Notes under the pieces: generated by a model | The model's input: the letters and a program-made list of their open reading frames with translations, nothing else | Databases searched by the model: none | What the model was told of the DNA's origin: nothing | Position numbers and translations under genes: made by a program | Shown here: positions 26,263 through 33,215 of the stretch, in pieces | Position numbering within the stretch: the first letter of the stretch is position 1 | How the letters are laid out: each line of letters starts with the position of its first letter | Origin: Acidimicrobiales bacterium | Lineage (GTDB): Bacteria; Actinomycetota; Acidimicrobiia; Acidimicrobiales; Iamiaceae | Assembly: GCA_025463365.1 (NCBI GenBank) | Contig: JAOBWM010000031.1 | Span: forward strand, 1 to 33,215 | Length of the DNA stretch: 33,215 nucleotides | Direction: 5' to 3'

Positions 26263-26766
26263 ATGGACCTCAGCAAGCTTTCAACTGGCGACAAGGTGCT
26301 CGGCGGATCCGGCATCGCCCTGTTCATCTTCTCGTTCCTTCGCTGGTACGGCCTTGACCAGACGGTCTCGGCCGGAACGTTCAGCCAGCACTTCTCGTAC
26401 TCCGAGAGCGGGTGGGACTACTTCTTGTTCGGGATCATCCCCGCCCTGCTCGCCCTGGCCCTGGTCGCCTACGTCGTCGTCACCAAGCTGCTCGACGGGG
26501 TGACCCTGCCGGACCTGCCCTTCCCGTGGGCGACCGCCGTGCTCGGAGCCGCTGGGCTGGCCGCACTGCTCGTCGTGCTCAAGCTCCTGATCGGCGCCTC
26601 CCGGGGCGGGGTCGACCTCGATCGCAAGTACGGCATCTTCCTCGCCACCGTGGCCGCGTTGGGCCTTGCGGCCGGCGGATTCTTGAAGTTCCAGGAGGAC
26701 GGCGGCGAGCTGCCGACCAAGAAGGCCAGCGGCACGGGTGACAGCGGCACCCCCACGCCGTTCTGA
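26263..26766 (+). CDS. Four-helix integral membrane protein
   Basis: An unrecognised 167-residue protein with four predicted membrane helices near residues 15-32, 48-73, 88-110 and 124-143, rich in Leu, Ala and Gly. The loop after helix 1 is aromatic (RWYGLDQTV) and may be outside. A short polar C-terminal tail ends in Thr/Pro. ATG 26263 has AGGAG 10 nt upstream. Many actinobacterial genomes carry such small membrane proteins with unknown roles. Its neighbour across the hairpin at 26786 is another Pro/Ala-rich membrane protein; similarity in topology might mean related functions, but the sequences are not obviously homologous. Confidence 0.82.
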   Translation: MDLSKLSTGDKVLGGSGIALFIFSFLRWYGLDQTVSAGTFSQHFSYSESGWDYFLFGIIPALLALALVAYVVVTKLLDGVTLPDLPFPWATAVLGAAGLAALLVVLKLLIGASRGGVDLDRKYGIFLATVAALGLAAGGFLKFQEDGGELPTKKASGTGDSGTPTPF

Positions 26767-26785
26767 TCCAACCCTGACCGAGTCC

Positions 26786-26821
26786 GCGACGATGCCCGCC
26801 CGCCGGGGCGGGCATCGTCGC
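26786..26821. terminator. Strong bidirectional hairpin between convergent membrane-protein genes
   Basis: A perfect 16-bp stem (left arm 26786-26801, right arm 26806-26821) around the tetraloop gccg, 20 bp after the plus gene and 51 bp before the end of the minus gene. GC-rich, without a T-tract in either direction; this type of terminator is common in high-GC actinobacteria. Position and symmetry strongly support transcription termination from both sides. Confidence 0.8.
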
Positions 26822-26872
26822 GTGCGGGGTTCCCACCCGAACCGGCGCCGACCTCCGCCGAGCCACACCCGT

Positions 26873-27823
26873 TCAGAACAGGGAGCTCGACTCCGGTGTG
26901 TAGAGCCCGATCAGCGCGATGAACGGCGGGGCGGCCATGAGGAGCGTCGGCGAGAACGCGTACGTCGAGCCGATGAGGCCCGTCAGCACCAGGATGATGA
27001 TCGACACCACGAGCCAGACGGCGGCGATGGTGCGTGCGGTGCGTTTCCCCGAGGCGGTGAAGAGCACGGTCACCAGCCCGAGGACCCCGATGATCAGGAG
27101 CACGAACCCCACCCCCGCCGCGATCTGGCGCACGTTCTGGAGGTCACCACTCAGCTCGGAGTTCGACGAAGTCAGGAAGAACGAACCCACGACACCGAAC
27201 AGGCCGTAGGCGACGAACAGCAGTGCGGGGAAGCCCATGATGACAATCGAAAGACCCAGCATGAACGGGAGACCCGTCCGCATCGCGCTGGCGGGCTTGG
27301 CGTGGGGTACCTCGGCCGCCGTGCTGTATCCACCGAAGGAACCGGGCGCCAATGGCGGGGGGCCCCAAGCACTGGGGAGGGGCATGATGCCCGGTGCCGG
27401 TGCCGGTGCCGGTGCCGATGCCGCTGTCGGCGCGGCGTACGGGGGGGAGTACGGCTCGGCGGGCGGCGTCACCGGTGGCGTGCTGCTCCAGGGGGTGTGT
27501 CCCGGTTCGTTCCCGGGCGCCGTGGCTGGCGGACCGGCGGCGGCCGCTCCCGCTGCCGGATCCCACGGGTTCCACGCGCTCGGGGCGGGAGTGCCCGGCG
27601 CGGGCGGTGGGTGGCGGAGCCAGGTCGGCCCGCCTTGCCACTCCGTCTCCGGTGGGCCCTGCGCCGTCGGCCCGCCCTCGCTCGGAGGTGACCAGATCGT
27701 CGGATCGCCCGCGTCGGTAGGAGCCGGAGCGGTCGCGTCACCCGTGTCCGCCGCCGGCGGGTCTGCCCCGCCTGCGGGTGCCTCCGCCGAACGCGCGCGC
27801 TCGTCGTTCTCGTCATCCACCAT
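26873..27823 (-). CDS. Pro/Ala-rich N-terminal tail membrane protein
   Basis: A 316-residue protein. Residues 1-178 are low-complexity, Pro/Ala/Gly/Thr-rich and acidic at the very start (MVDDENDERARS), with Trp-Pro motifs and an APAPAPAP run. Membrane helices follow near 181-217, 235-257, 268-288 and 291-310. The disordered tail should face the cytoplasm and may bind partners; that is an inference from composition. No domain recognised; the general layout resembles DUF4190- or DUF4870-like actinobacterial membrane proteins. ATG 27823 is preceded by a G-rich stretch that can serve as ribosome site. It is downstream of sucD on the same strand with a 96-bp gap. Confidence 0.8.
   Translation of the reverse strand: MVDDENDERARSAEAPAGGADPPAADTGDATAPAPTDAGDPTIWSPPSEGGPTAQGPPETEWQGGPTWLRHPPPAPGTPAPSAWNPWDPAAGAAAAGPPATAPGNEPGHTPWSSTPPVTPPAEPYSPPYAAPTAASAPAPAPAPGIMPLPSAWGPPPLAPGSFGGYSTAAEVPHAKPASAMRTGLPFMLGLSIVIMGFPALLFVAYGLFGVVGSFFLTSSNSELSGDLQNVRQIAAGVGFVLLIIGVLGLVTVLFTASGKRTARTIAAVWLVVSIIILVLTGLIGSTYAFSPTLLMAAPPFIALIGLYTPESSSLF
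27393..27422 (+). repeat. 6-bp tandem repeat encoding Ala-Pro
   Basis: Four exact copies of ggtgcc plus one variant (gatgcc), in frame within the minus-strand Pro/Ala-rich protein. Unit length is two codons, so slippage would change the length of the APAP tract without frameshift. Confidence 0.85.
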
Positions 27824-27919
27824 GGATCCCCCCGTCGTCGCCGGAGCGCGAAGGATAGGGCCCGAGGAGTTGCGGCGCCATCGCCCATTCGGTGGCGCCC
27901 CGCCCGGGGCGCCGAGGGC

Positions 27920-28804
27920 TCAGAGGCCCTTGACGATCTCCACCATCAGCTCGCCGGCCTCGGTGGGGTTGTTGCCCACCTTGACCCCGGCATCGGTGAG
28001 GGCCTCCATCTTGGCGGCGGCGGTCCCCTTGCCGCCCGACACGATGGCGCCGGCGTGGCCCATCTTCTTGCCGGGAGGCGCGGTGACGCCGGCGATGTAG
28101 GCGCTGATCGGCTTGGTCATCTTGTGCTTGATGAACTCGGCTGCTTCTTCCTCGGCCGAGCCACCGATCTCACCGATGAGCATGACGGCCTTCGTCTCGG
28201 GATCGGCCTCGAACGCCTCCAGGCAGTCGATGAACGACGTGCCGGGGACCGGGTCGCCACCGATGCCGACGCACGTGGTCACGCCGATGCCTTGGAGCTT
28301 GAGCTCGTAGAGCGCTTGGTAGGTGAGCGTGCCGGAGCGGCTCACGATGCCGACCGGGCCACCGGCCTTGGCGATCTCGCCGGCGGTGATGCCGATGTTG
28401 GCCTTGCCGGGGCTGATGATGCCCGGGCAGTTCGGGCCGAGGATGCGGGTGCCGGGGAAGTCGCGCTTCACCTTGTTGTAGAAGTACGCCTCGTCCTGAG
28501 CCGGCACGCCCTCGGTGATCACGACCACGAGCTCGAGGCCCGCTTCGGCCGCTTCGAGCACCGCCGACTGGACGCCGGGGGCAGGGATGAAGACGCACGA
28601 CACCGTGGCGCCGGTGGCCTGCTTGGCCTCGGCCACCGTGCCGTAGACGGGGATGCCGTCGACGTCGGAGCCGGCCTTCTTCGGGTTGACGCCGGCCACG
28701 ACCTGGGTGCCGTAGTCACGGTTGCGCAGGCCGTAGAAGCGGCCCTGCGATCCGGTCAGCCCCTGGTAGAGGACCTTCGTGTTCTCGTCGACAAAAATCG
28801 CCAT
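27920..28804 (-). CDS. sucD: Succinyl-CoA ligase, alpha subunit
   Basis: Forms the CoA-binding, phospho-histidine half of succinyl-CoA synthetase, making succinate and ATP or GTP in the TCA cycle. The 294-residue protein begins with TKVLYQGLTGSQGRFYG (CoA site), has GVNPKKAG and VPAQDEAYF, then LGPNCPGIISPG, and the phosphohistidine loop KKMGHAGAIVSGGKGTA near residue 242. ATG 28804 follows the sucC stop by 12 nt, so both subunits come from one transcript. The sequence agrees with the family throughout and shows no missing residue. Confidence 0.97.
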   Translation of the reverse strand: MAIFVDENTKVLYQGLTGSQGRFYGLRNRDYGTQVVAGVNPKKAGSDVDGIPVYGTVAEAKQATGATVSCVFIPAPGVQSAVLEAAEAGLELVVVITEGVPAQDEAYFYNKVKRDFPGTRILGPNCPGIISPGKANIGITAGEIAKAGGPVGIVSRSGTLTYQALYELKLQGIGVTTCVGIGGDPVPGTSFIDCLEAFEADPETKAVMLIGEIGGSAEEEAAEFIKHKMTKPISAYIAGVTAPPGKKMGHAGAIVSGGKGTAAAKMEALTDAGVKVGNNPTEAGELMVEIVKGL

Positions 28805-28816
28805 GGCTGCGTTCCT

Positions 28817-29956
28817 CTACTTCGCCAGCTCGACGACGGCGCGGGCCGCTTCGAGCATCGTGGGCTTGGAGATGAGCTTGTCGGACTCGTGCTCGGCGAG
28901 GATCGCCCGGCCTTCGTCCGCGTTGGTCCCGTCGATCCGGATCACGATCGGGGCGTCGATGTGCACGCGCCCGAGGGCCGTGACGATGCCGTTGGCGACC
29001 TCGTCGCCCTTGGTGATCCCACCGAAGATGTTGATGAAGATCGCCTTGACGTTGGGGTCGTTGTTGATGACCTCCAGCGCGCCGGCCATCACCTCGGCGT
29101 TGGCGCCGCCGCCGATGTCGAGGAAGTTGGCCGGGCTGCCGCCGACCTGGTTGACGATGTCGACGGTGGACATGGCCAGGCCGGCGCCGTTGGCGATCAC
29201 CCCGACGGAGCCGTCGAGGCCGACGTACTGCAGCCCCTTGTCGTGGGCGGCCTGCTCGCGCTCGTCGCGGACCTGGGTGGCGTCGTAGACCTCCCAGCCC
29301 TCGTGGCGGAACTGGGCGTTGCCGTCGAGCGTGACCTTGGCGTCGAGGGCGTGCACCTCACCGGTGGGCTTGAGGATGAGCGGGTTGATCTCGCAGAGGT
29401 CCGCGTCGCCCTCGGTGTAGGCCCGGTACAGCTTCAAGAGGATGTCGACAGCACCATCGGTGGCGGCGGGGTTCAGGTTGGCCGCCGAGACCCACGCCTT
29501 GGCGACGTCCTCGGTGAGCCCGTCGACGGGGTCGATCCAGATCTTGGCGATGGCATCGGGGTTGGTCTCGGCGACCGCCTCGATCTCCACGCCGCCCTCG
29601 GCCGACAGCATGCCGAGGTGCTTCTTGGCGGCCCGGTCGAGCGTGAACGAGGCGTAGTACTCCTCGGCGATGTCGGACGCCTGCTCGATCCACACGATCT
29701 TGACGACGTGGCCCTTGATGTCGAGCCCGAGGATGTTCCCGGCGTGCTCGCGGGCCTCCTCGGTGTTGCTCGCCAGCTTCACGCCACCCGCCTTCCCGCG
29801 CCCACCGACGTGGACCTGCGCCTTCACCACGACCGGGTAGCCGATGCGATCCGCGGCGGCCACCGCCTCGTCGACGGTGGTCGCGGCCTCGCCGGGCGAG
29901 ACCGGGATGTCGAACTTGGCGAAGAACTGCTTGCCTTGGTACTCGAGAAGGTCCAC
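28817..29956 (-). CDS. sucC: Succinyl-CoA ligase, beta subunit
   Basis: The ATP-grasp subunit of succinyl-CoA synthetase, binding nucleotide and succinate; partner of the sucD product. It has 379 residues. Conserved parts are LEYQGKQFFAKFDIPVSPG at the N-terminus, VKAQVHVGGRGKAGGVK in the ATP-grasp fold, EINPLI with metal-binding Glu and Asn, ALDAKV, and the C-terminal GGSPANFLDIGGGA and FINIFGGI loops. GTG 29956 is supported by AGGAG about 6 nt upstream. The gene leads the sucCD operon; the divergent gene at 30066 is 109 bp away, so the promoter lies in 29957-30065. Confidence 0.97.
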   Translation of the reverse strand: MDLLEYQGKQFFAKFDIPVSPGEAATTVDEAVAAADRIGYPVVVKAQVHVGGRGKAGGVKLASNTEEAREHAGNILGLDIKGHVVKIVWIEQASDIAEEYYASFTLDRAAKKHLGMLSAEGGVEIEAVAETNPDAIAKIWIDPVDGLTEDVAKAWVSAANLNPAATDGAVDILLKLYRAYTEGDADLCEINPLILKPTGEVHALDAKVTLDGNAQFRHEGWEVYDATQVRDEREQAAHDKGLQYVGLDGSVGVIANGAGLAMSTVDIVNQVGGSPANFLDIGGGANAEVMAGALEVINNDPNVKAIFINIFGGITKGDEVANGIVTALGRVHIDAPIVIRIDGTNADEGRAILAEHESDKLISKPTMLEAARAVVELAK

Positions 29957-30065
29957 TCGGACTCCTGGATCGGGCTGCTGGATGGGGCCGCCGCACGTGG
30001 CCCGGCGATACTAGGCAAGTGCCCGGAACCACCACCCAACTGCGCCACCGCGGCATCGGCGGCCG

Positions 30066-30596
30066 ATGAGCCCGGTCGACCAATCACGCAACCACGTGGG
30101 GAGGGCCGCAACGGTCGCGCTCGTCGGCGTCGTCGTCCTCGGGCTCGCCCTGTGGCTGGCCACCGTCGCCCTCAACCGCGAGCCGAGCACGGACCTCAAG
30201 CTGGGCGACCAGACGTTCCAGGGCGGCAGCACCGAACACTTCGCCGTCGAGATCGCGGAGCGCGGGCCGATCTTCTACGGCGACGTGTCCGGCCGCAAGG
30301 ACCGGGACCTGATCCTCCAGCACCTCGGGCGCAAGCGGGACAAGGGCTGGTACGCCTTCCGCGCCGCCCCGATCGACAAGCGACGCGACTGCACCTGGCA
30401 GTGGCAGGCCGACGAGCACCTGTTCCGTGCCAAGTGCGACCACTCCCTCACGGCCCCCGCCGACGGGAAGGGCCTGCACCAGTTCAAGGTGACGATCTCC
30501 AACGGCCGCATCGACGTCGACCTCAACGCCGACGCCCGCAAGACCACCCCGACCACGTCGACCACCACGACCACCTCGACCACCTCGACCGGCTGA
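30066..30596 (+). CDS. Membrane-anchored hypothetical protein with Thr-rich tail
   Basis: A 176-residue protein with an N-terminal membrane anchor near residues 14-36 (VALVGVVVLGLALWLATVAL) and a mostly extracytoplasmic domain. The domain has FAVEIAERGPIFYGDVSG and two cysteines, in RDCTW and RAKCDH, that could form a disulfide. The C-terminus is a Thr/Ser tract typical of exported actinobacterial proteins. I do not recognise the family. ATG 30066 has only a weak GGCGG upstream. It is divergent from sucC and convergent with the acyl-CoA synthetase gene, whose end is 29 bp away. Confidence 0.75.
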   Translation: MSPVDQSRNHVGRAATVALVGVVVLGLALWLATVALNREPSTDLKLGDQTFQGGSTEHFAVEIAERGPIFYGDVSGRKDRDLILQHLGRKRDKGWYAFRAAPIDKRRDCTWQWQADEHLFRAKCDHSLTAPADGKGLHQFKVTISNGRIDVDLNADARKTTPTTSTTTTTSTTSTG

Positions 30597-30614
30597 CCGG
30601 CTGACCGGCTGATC
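30591..30614 (+). repeat. 8-bp tandem repeat at gene end
   Basis: ggctgacc occurs twice and then as ggctgatc, spanning the stop codon of the membrane-anchored protein gene and placing a further TGA in each following register. It may be a slippage product that reinforces stops. Confidence 0.8.
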
Positions 30615-30625
30615 GGCGGTCGCTG

Positions 30626-32230
30626 CTACGAGGCGGGGCCTGGTCGCGCGGTGGGCGACTTCGGCGTCGCCTTCCGCGCCGCAGATTTCCGCGGGGGCGA
30701 TTTCCGCGGGGGCGAGTCCCGGGCCGAGCGCTCGGCGGACACGAGGGCCACGACCTCGCCGCGCTGGACCTTGTTCGTCCCGGTTCGGGGCAGCTCGTCG
30801 ACGGCAACGAACCGGACCGGCACCTTGTACCGCGACAAGCGCTCGGCCGCCCAGGAGTCGAGGTCGAGCCCGGCCAGGTCGGTGCCGGCCGACAGCCGCA
30901 CGGCCGCCACCGGCACCTCGCCATCGCGCTCGTCGGGGATCGGCACCACCGCCGCCTCGAGCACGTCGGGATGCTCCTCCAGCGCCTGCTCCACCTCGAC
31001 GGCGTACACGGAGTACCCGCCCCGCTTGATCACGTCCTTCATCCGCCCCTCGAGGTTCACGATGCCGAACGGTCCGCGGCGGGCCAGATCCCCGGTGCGG
31101 AGCCAGCCGTCGTGGGTGAAGGCCCCCTTCGTCGCGTCCGGGGCGCCGTGGTAGCCCCGCAGCACGCCGGGACCCGTGAGCAGCAACTCGCCCACCCCGC
31201 CCACCGCGACCTCGTCGCCGGACTCGTCGACGACCTTGAAGCGGTTGCCCGGCAGCGGCGCCGTCATCGATCCGCCGAACGACGCCGGCACCATCGGTGG
31301 CGACACCTTGATCGCCACACCGCCGCCGGTCTCGACCATGCCGTACCCCTCGGCGAACACCGCCTCTCCGACGGGCCCCACCAACGGGAGCGTGAGCGAG
31401 GCGCCGAACTTCTTGAACGTGCCCGCCAGCTCCGCCGGCATGGCGTCAGCGCCCGACATCCAGATCCGCACGCACGACAGGTCGCGATCCGCGGCCCCGG
31501 CCTCGAGGAGCATCCGGTACATCGCCGGGACCCCGGCGAACATCGACGATCGCCGCTCCTCGATCGCGTCGAGCACCCGGAGCGGGTTGAAGCGGGGCAG
31601 GAAGAAGATGGGCATGCCCGCGCAAGCGGCACCGACCGCGATCGCGAAGCCGTAGATGTGCGCGACGGGCAGGGCGACGACCAGTTCGTCCTTGCGGAGC
31701 TCGCTCGGGAACGCCGCCGCGAGCGGCATGGCACCCAACAAGCCACGGTGCGTCAGCTCGGCCCCCTTGGGCTTGCCGGTCGTGCCCGACGTGTAGAAGA
31801 GCGCGGCGATCGACGAGGGGTCGGTGGCCACCGCGGTGCCGAACGGCTCGCCATCGGCGACCTCGGCCGCGTCACGCAGGACCAGCGCGGCGCCCGAGTC
31901 GGCCACGACATGATCGATCTCGCGGGCCGACATCTGGTCGTTCACCGGGGCGGGAACTCGACCGGCGCGTGCCGCCGCCAAGGTCAACAGGAACTGGTCG
32001 TAGCCGTTGGCCGTTGCGATCACGACCCGCTCGCCCGGTGCCGTCCGAGCCGCGATGCCCCCTGCCCACCGGTCGACCAGGTCGGCCGCCTCGGCGAACG
32101 TCAGCGATCGTCCCGTCCCGGCCTCCTCGACGAGCCGGCGGGATCCGTGCGCCGCAGCGATCCGTTGCATGAGCGTGCCGAGGGTCAGGTCCCGCCCGAG
32201 GACGAGCGCGATGCGATCGGTGAGCCACAT
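30626..32230 (-). CDS. AMP-dependent acyl-CoA synthetase/ligase family protein
   Basis: A 534-residue adenylate-forming enzyme that activates a carboxylic acid as acyl-AMP and then normally a CoA thioester; the acid is unknown. Motifs include the P-loop TSGTTGKPKG (147-156), A4 VALPVAHIYGF, A5 EGYGMVETG, A7 GWLRTGDLA, A8 GRMKDVIKRGGYSVYAVEVEQ and the A10 Lys487 in PRTGTNKVQRGEV. Beyond the usual end lies a 35-residue basic tail with SPPRKSPPRKS and further Arg/Lys-Ala-Pro repeats, which I do not know in this family. ATG 32230 has AGGG 8 nt upstream. The frame open further upstream is antisense to the FKBP-like gene. Confidence 0.9.
   Translation of the reverse strand: MWLTDRIALVLGRDLTLGTLMQRIAAAHGSRRLVEEAGTGRSLTFAEAADLVDRWAGGIAARTAPGERVVIATANGYDQFLLTLAAARAGRVPAPVNDQMSAREIDHVVADSGAALVLRDAAEVADGEPFGTAVATDPSSIAALFYTSGTTGKPKGAELTHRGLLGAMPLAAAFPSELRKDELVVALPVAHIYGFAIAVGAACAGMPIFFLPRFNPLRVLDAIEERRSSMFAGVPAMYRMLLEAGAADRDLSCVRIWMSGADAMPAELAGTFKKFGASLTLPLVGPVGEAVFAEGYGMVETGGGVAIKVSPPMVPASFGGSMTAPLPGNRFKVVDESGDEVAVGGVGELLLTGPGVLRGYHGAPDATKGAFTHDGWLRTGDLARRGPFGIVNLEGRMKDVIKRGGYSVYAVEVEQALEEHPDVLEAAVVPIPDERDGEVPVAAVRLSAGTDLAGLDLDSWAAERLSRYKVPVRFVAVDELPRTGTNKVQRGEVVALVSAERSARDSPPRKSPPRKSAARKATPKSPTARPGPAS
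30684..30713 (+). repeat. 15-bp tandem duplication in the acyl-CoA synthetase tail
   Basis: Two exact copies of gatttccgcgggggc side by side. On the minus strand they encode two five-residue units of the SPPRK type in the basic C-terminal tail. The unit keeps frame. Confidence 0.9.
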
Positions 32231-32357
32231 GGGTCGCACCCTAGGGACCGAGCCCGGGCCCATCGACCTGGTGGCATGCACGTGCGATCGCGCCGCCGTG
32301 CGCGAACCTGTCCCCGCCCACCACCCCGGGCGGACCCGACGGACCGAGGACCAACTC

Positions 32358-33005
32358 TTGCGCACCACCCGAAGCCCCCTGTTCGCAGCTGTCTGCCTGC
32401 TCGCCACGACCGTGCTGCTCGGCGCGTGCGGCTCCTCGGCCGGGAGCGACGCATCGGTCGACGCCAAAGCCCACGCCAGCGGGACGGGCGCGACCACGAC
32501 CACCGGAGCCGACACCCCGACGTCGACCGAGGCGGCCGGCGCGACCGGCGGCTCGTCAGCTCCAGGGACGCCCCCCTTGATCCCGCAGACGCCGGCCAAC
32601 GCCAAGGGATGCCGGACGCCCGAGGAAGCCGCCGCTGAGAAGACGGCCCCCGACCCCGACCCGCCGGCCAAGCCGGAGACCTCCATCCGCGTGGTGGACG
32701 ACATCCCCGGCTGTGGTGATCCCGTGACGAGCACGTCCACCGCGAAGGTGCAGTACCTGCTCAAGTCGAAGTCGAGCGGCAAGGTCGTCGACAGCTCGTG
32801 GAGCAGGAACGAACCGTTCGACGTCATGCTCGGCCAGGGCCAGGTCATCTCCGGATGGGACCTCGGCATCCCGGGCATGCGTGCCGGCGGCCGCCGCACG
32901 CTGTACCTCGGCCCCGACTACGGCTACGGCGCGAACGGCGCCGGTGGCGACATCGCTCCGAACGACACGCTCGTGTTCGTGGTCGACGTCTTGTCGGTGA
33001 GCTGA
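32358..33005 (+). CDS. FKBP-type peptidyl-prolyl isomerase lipoprotein
   Basis: A 215-residue exported protein. A signal sequence (FAAVCLLATTVLLGAC) with lipobox LLGAC at residues 20-24 makes Cys24 the lipid anchor. A Thr/Ala/Ser-rich linker follows. From about residue 120 is the FKBP domain: KVQYLLKSKSSGKVVDSSW, FDVMLGQGQVISGWDLGIPGMRAGGRRTLYLGPDYGYG and a final APNDTLVFVVDVLSV. It should catalyse cis-trans proline isomerisation and help fold proteins outside the membrane. TTG 32358 is chosen because GAGGA lies 7 nt upstream and the signal peptide starts there; the longer frame has no ribosome site. Convergent with the helicase gene. Confidence 0.88.
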   Translation: MRTTRSPLFAAVCLLATTVLLGACGSSAGSDASVDAKAHASGTGATTTTGADTPTSTEAAGATGGSSAPGTPPLIPQTPANAKGCRTPEEAAAEKTAPDPDPPAKPETSIRVVDDIPGCGDPVTSTSTAKVQYLLKSKSSGKVVDSSWSRNEPFDVMLGQGQVISGWDLGIPGMRAGGRRTLYLGPDYGYGANGAGGDIAPNDTLVFVVDVLSVS

Positions 33006-33051
33006 CTCGCCGGTCTGCAGGCCGCCTTGGGACCGAGCGCGACCGCGCCGT

Positions 33052-33215
33052 TCAGACCTTCTTGAGAGGCGCCCACGCCAGCAGCAGGACCTTCGGCCCG
33101 AGGTCGGGGAAGTGGACGGTGACCTCGGTCTTGTCGCCGCTGCCCTGCAGGTCGATCACGACACCTTCGCCCCACTTGCCGTGCATGACGTCGTCGCCGA
33201 CGCGGAGGCCGCCGA
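33052..33215 (-). CDS. PcrA/UvrD-type ATP-dependent DNA helicase, C-terminal end (partial)
   Basis: Only the final 53 residues are in the window; the gene continues past its right edge. The peptide (GLRVGDDVMHGKWGEGVVIDL, TVHFPDLGPKVLLLAWAPLKKV) matches the Tudor-like C-terminal domain of PcrA-type helicases, which contacts RNA polymerase. Motor domains cannot be seen. The gene converges with the FKBP-like gene, with 46 bp between the two stops. The symbol pcrA is likely but withheld because only the tail is available. Confidence 0.75.
   Translation of the reverse strand, partial: GGLRVGDDVMHGKWGEGVVIDLQGSGDKTEVTVHFPDLGPKVLLLAWAPLKKV

Noticed and set aside
28055-30604. 849-residue open frame on the plus strand opposite sucC and sucD
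   Set aside because: Antisense of two certain genes, with no family-like sequence.

Overview
The window is GC-rich, densely packed chromosomal DNA on both strands. It fits an actinobacterium, and I favour the Acidimicrobiia without a marker gene to prove it. The evidence is an AftD-like arabinofuranosyltransferase fragment with C-terminal membrane helices, monomeric NADP-type isocitrate dehydrogenase, a DUF664-type DinB protein, a DUF7064-like and an SCP2-like protein, many GTG/TTG starts, and strong GC bias at third codon positions. I saw no rRNA, tRNA, CRISPR array, integrase or transposase.

Layout. 1-2728: 3' part of an AftD-like membrane arabinosyltransferase, overlapping the end of a convergent DUF7064-like gene. 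3744-5064: SCP2-like protein overlapping an Fpg/Nei DNA glycosylase. 5090-12371: mostly minus-strand catabolic and housekeeping genes (malate dehydrogenase, a Baeyer-Villiger-type flavin monooxygenase, aldehyde dehydrogenase, an AlkD-like protein that appears frameshifted, a D-aminoacylase-like amidohydrolase), with a plus-strand GGCT-like gene. Palindromes of TetR-operator type lie just upstream of the monooxygenase and the amidohydrolase. 12517-17540: Cys-rich zinc-ribbon protein, monomeric isocitrate dehydrogenase, DinB protein and a Tat-exported phospholipase C-like lipoprotein.

17649-21095 is an accessory island: a cytosine-5 DNA methyltransferase, a divergent Vsr-type mismatch endonuclease, a PD-(D/E)XK restriction-endonuclease-like protein downstream of the methyltransferase, and two small proteins of unknown role. 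It looks like a complete type II restriction-modification cassette with its own deamination-repair enzyme, and its nuclease is the least familiar protein here.

21288-26145 is a one-carbon/purine block on the minus strand (purN-purH-folD, then an acetyltransferase and metF). purN and purH overlap by 4 nt. A small Ala/Pro-rich frame exactly bridges purH and folD. 26263-30596 holds two membrane proteins separated by a perfect 16-bp-stem hairpin, sucC-sucD, and a membrane-anchored protein. 30626-33215 holds an AMP-dependent acyl-CoA synthetase-like enzyme with an odd basic tail, an FKBP-type lipoprotein, and the last codons of a PcrA/UvrD helicase cut by the window edge.

Three TCA-cycle enzymes (MDH, IDH, SucCD) and three folate/purine enzymes give the window a core-metabolism character, interrupted by the restriction island.
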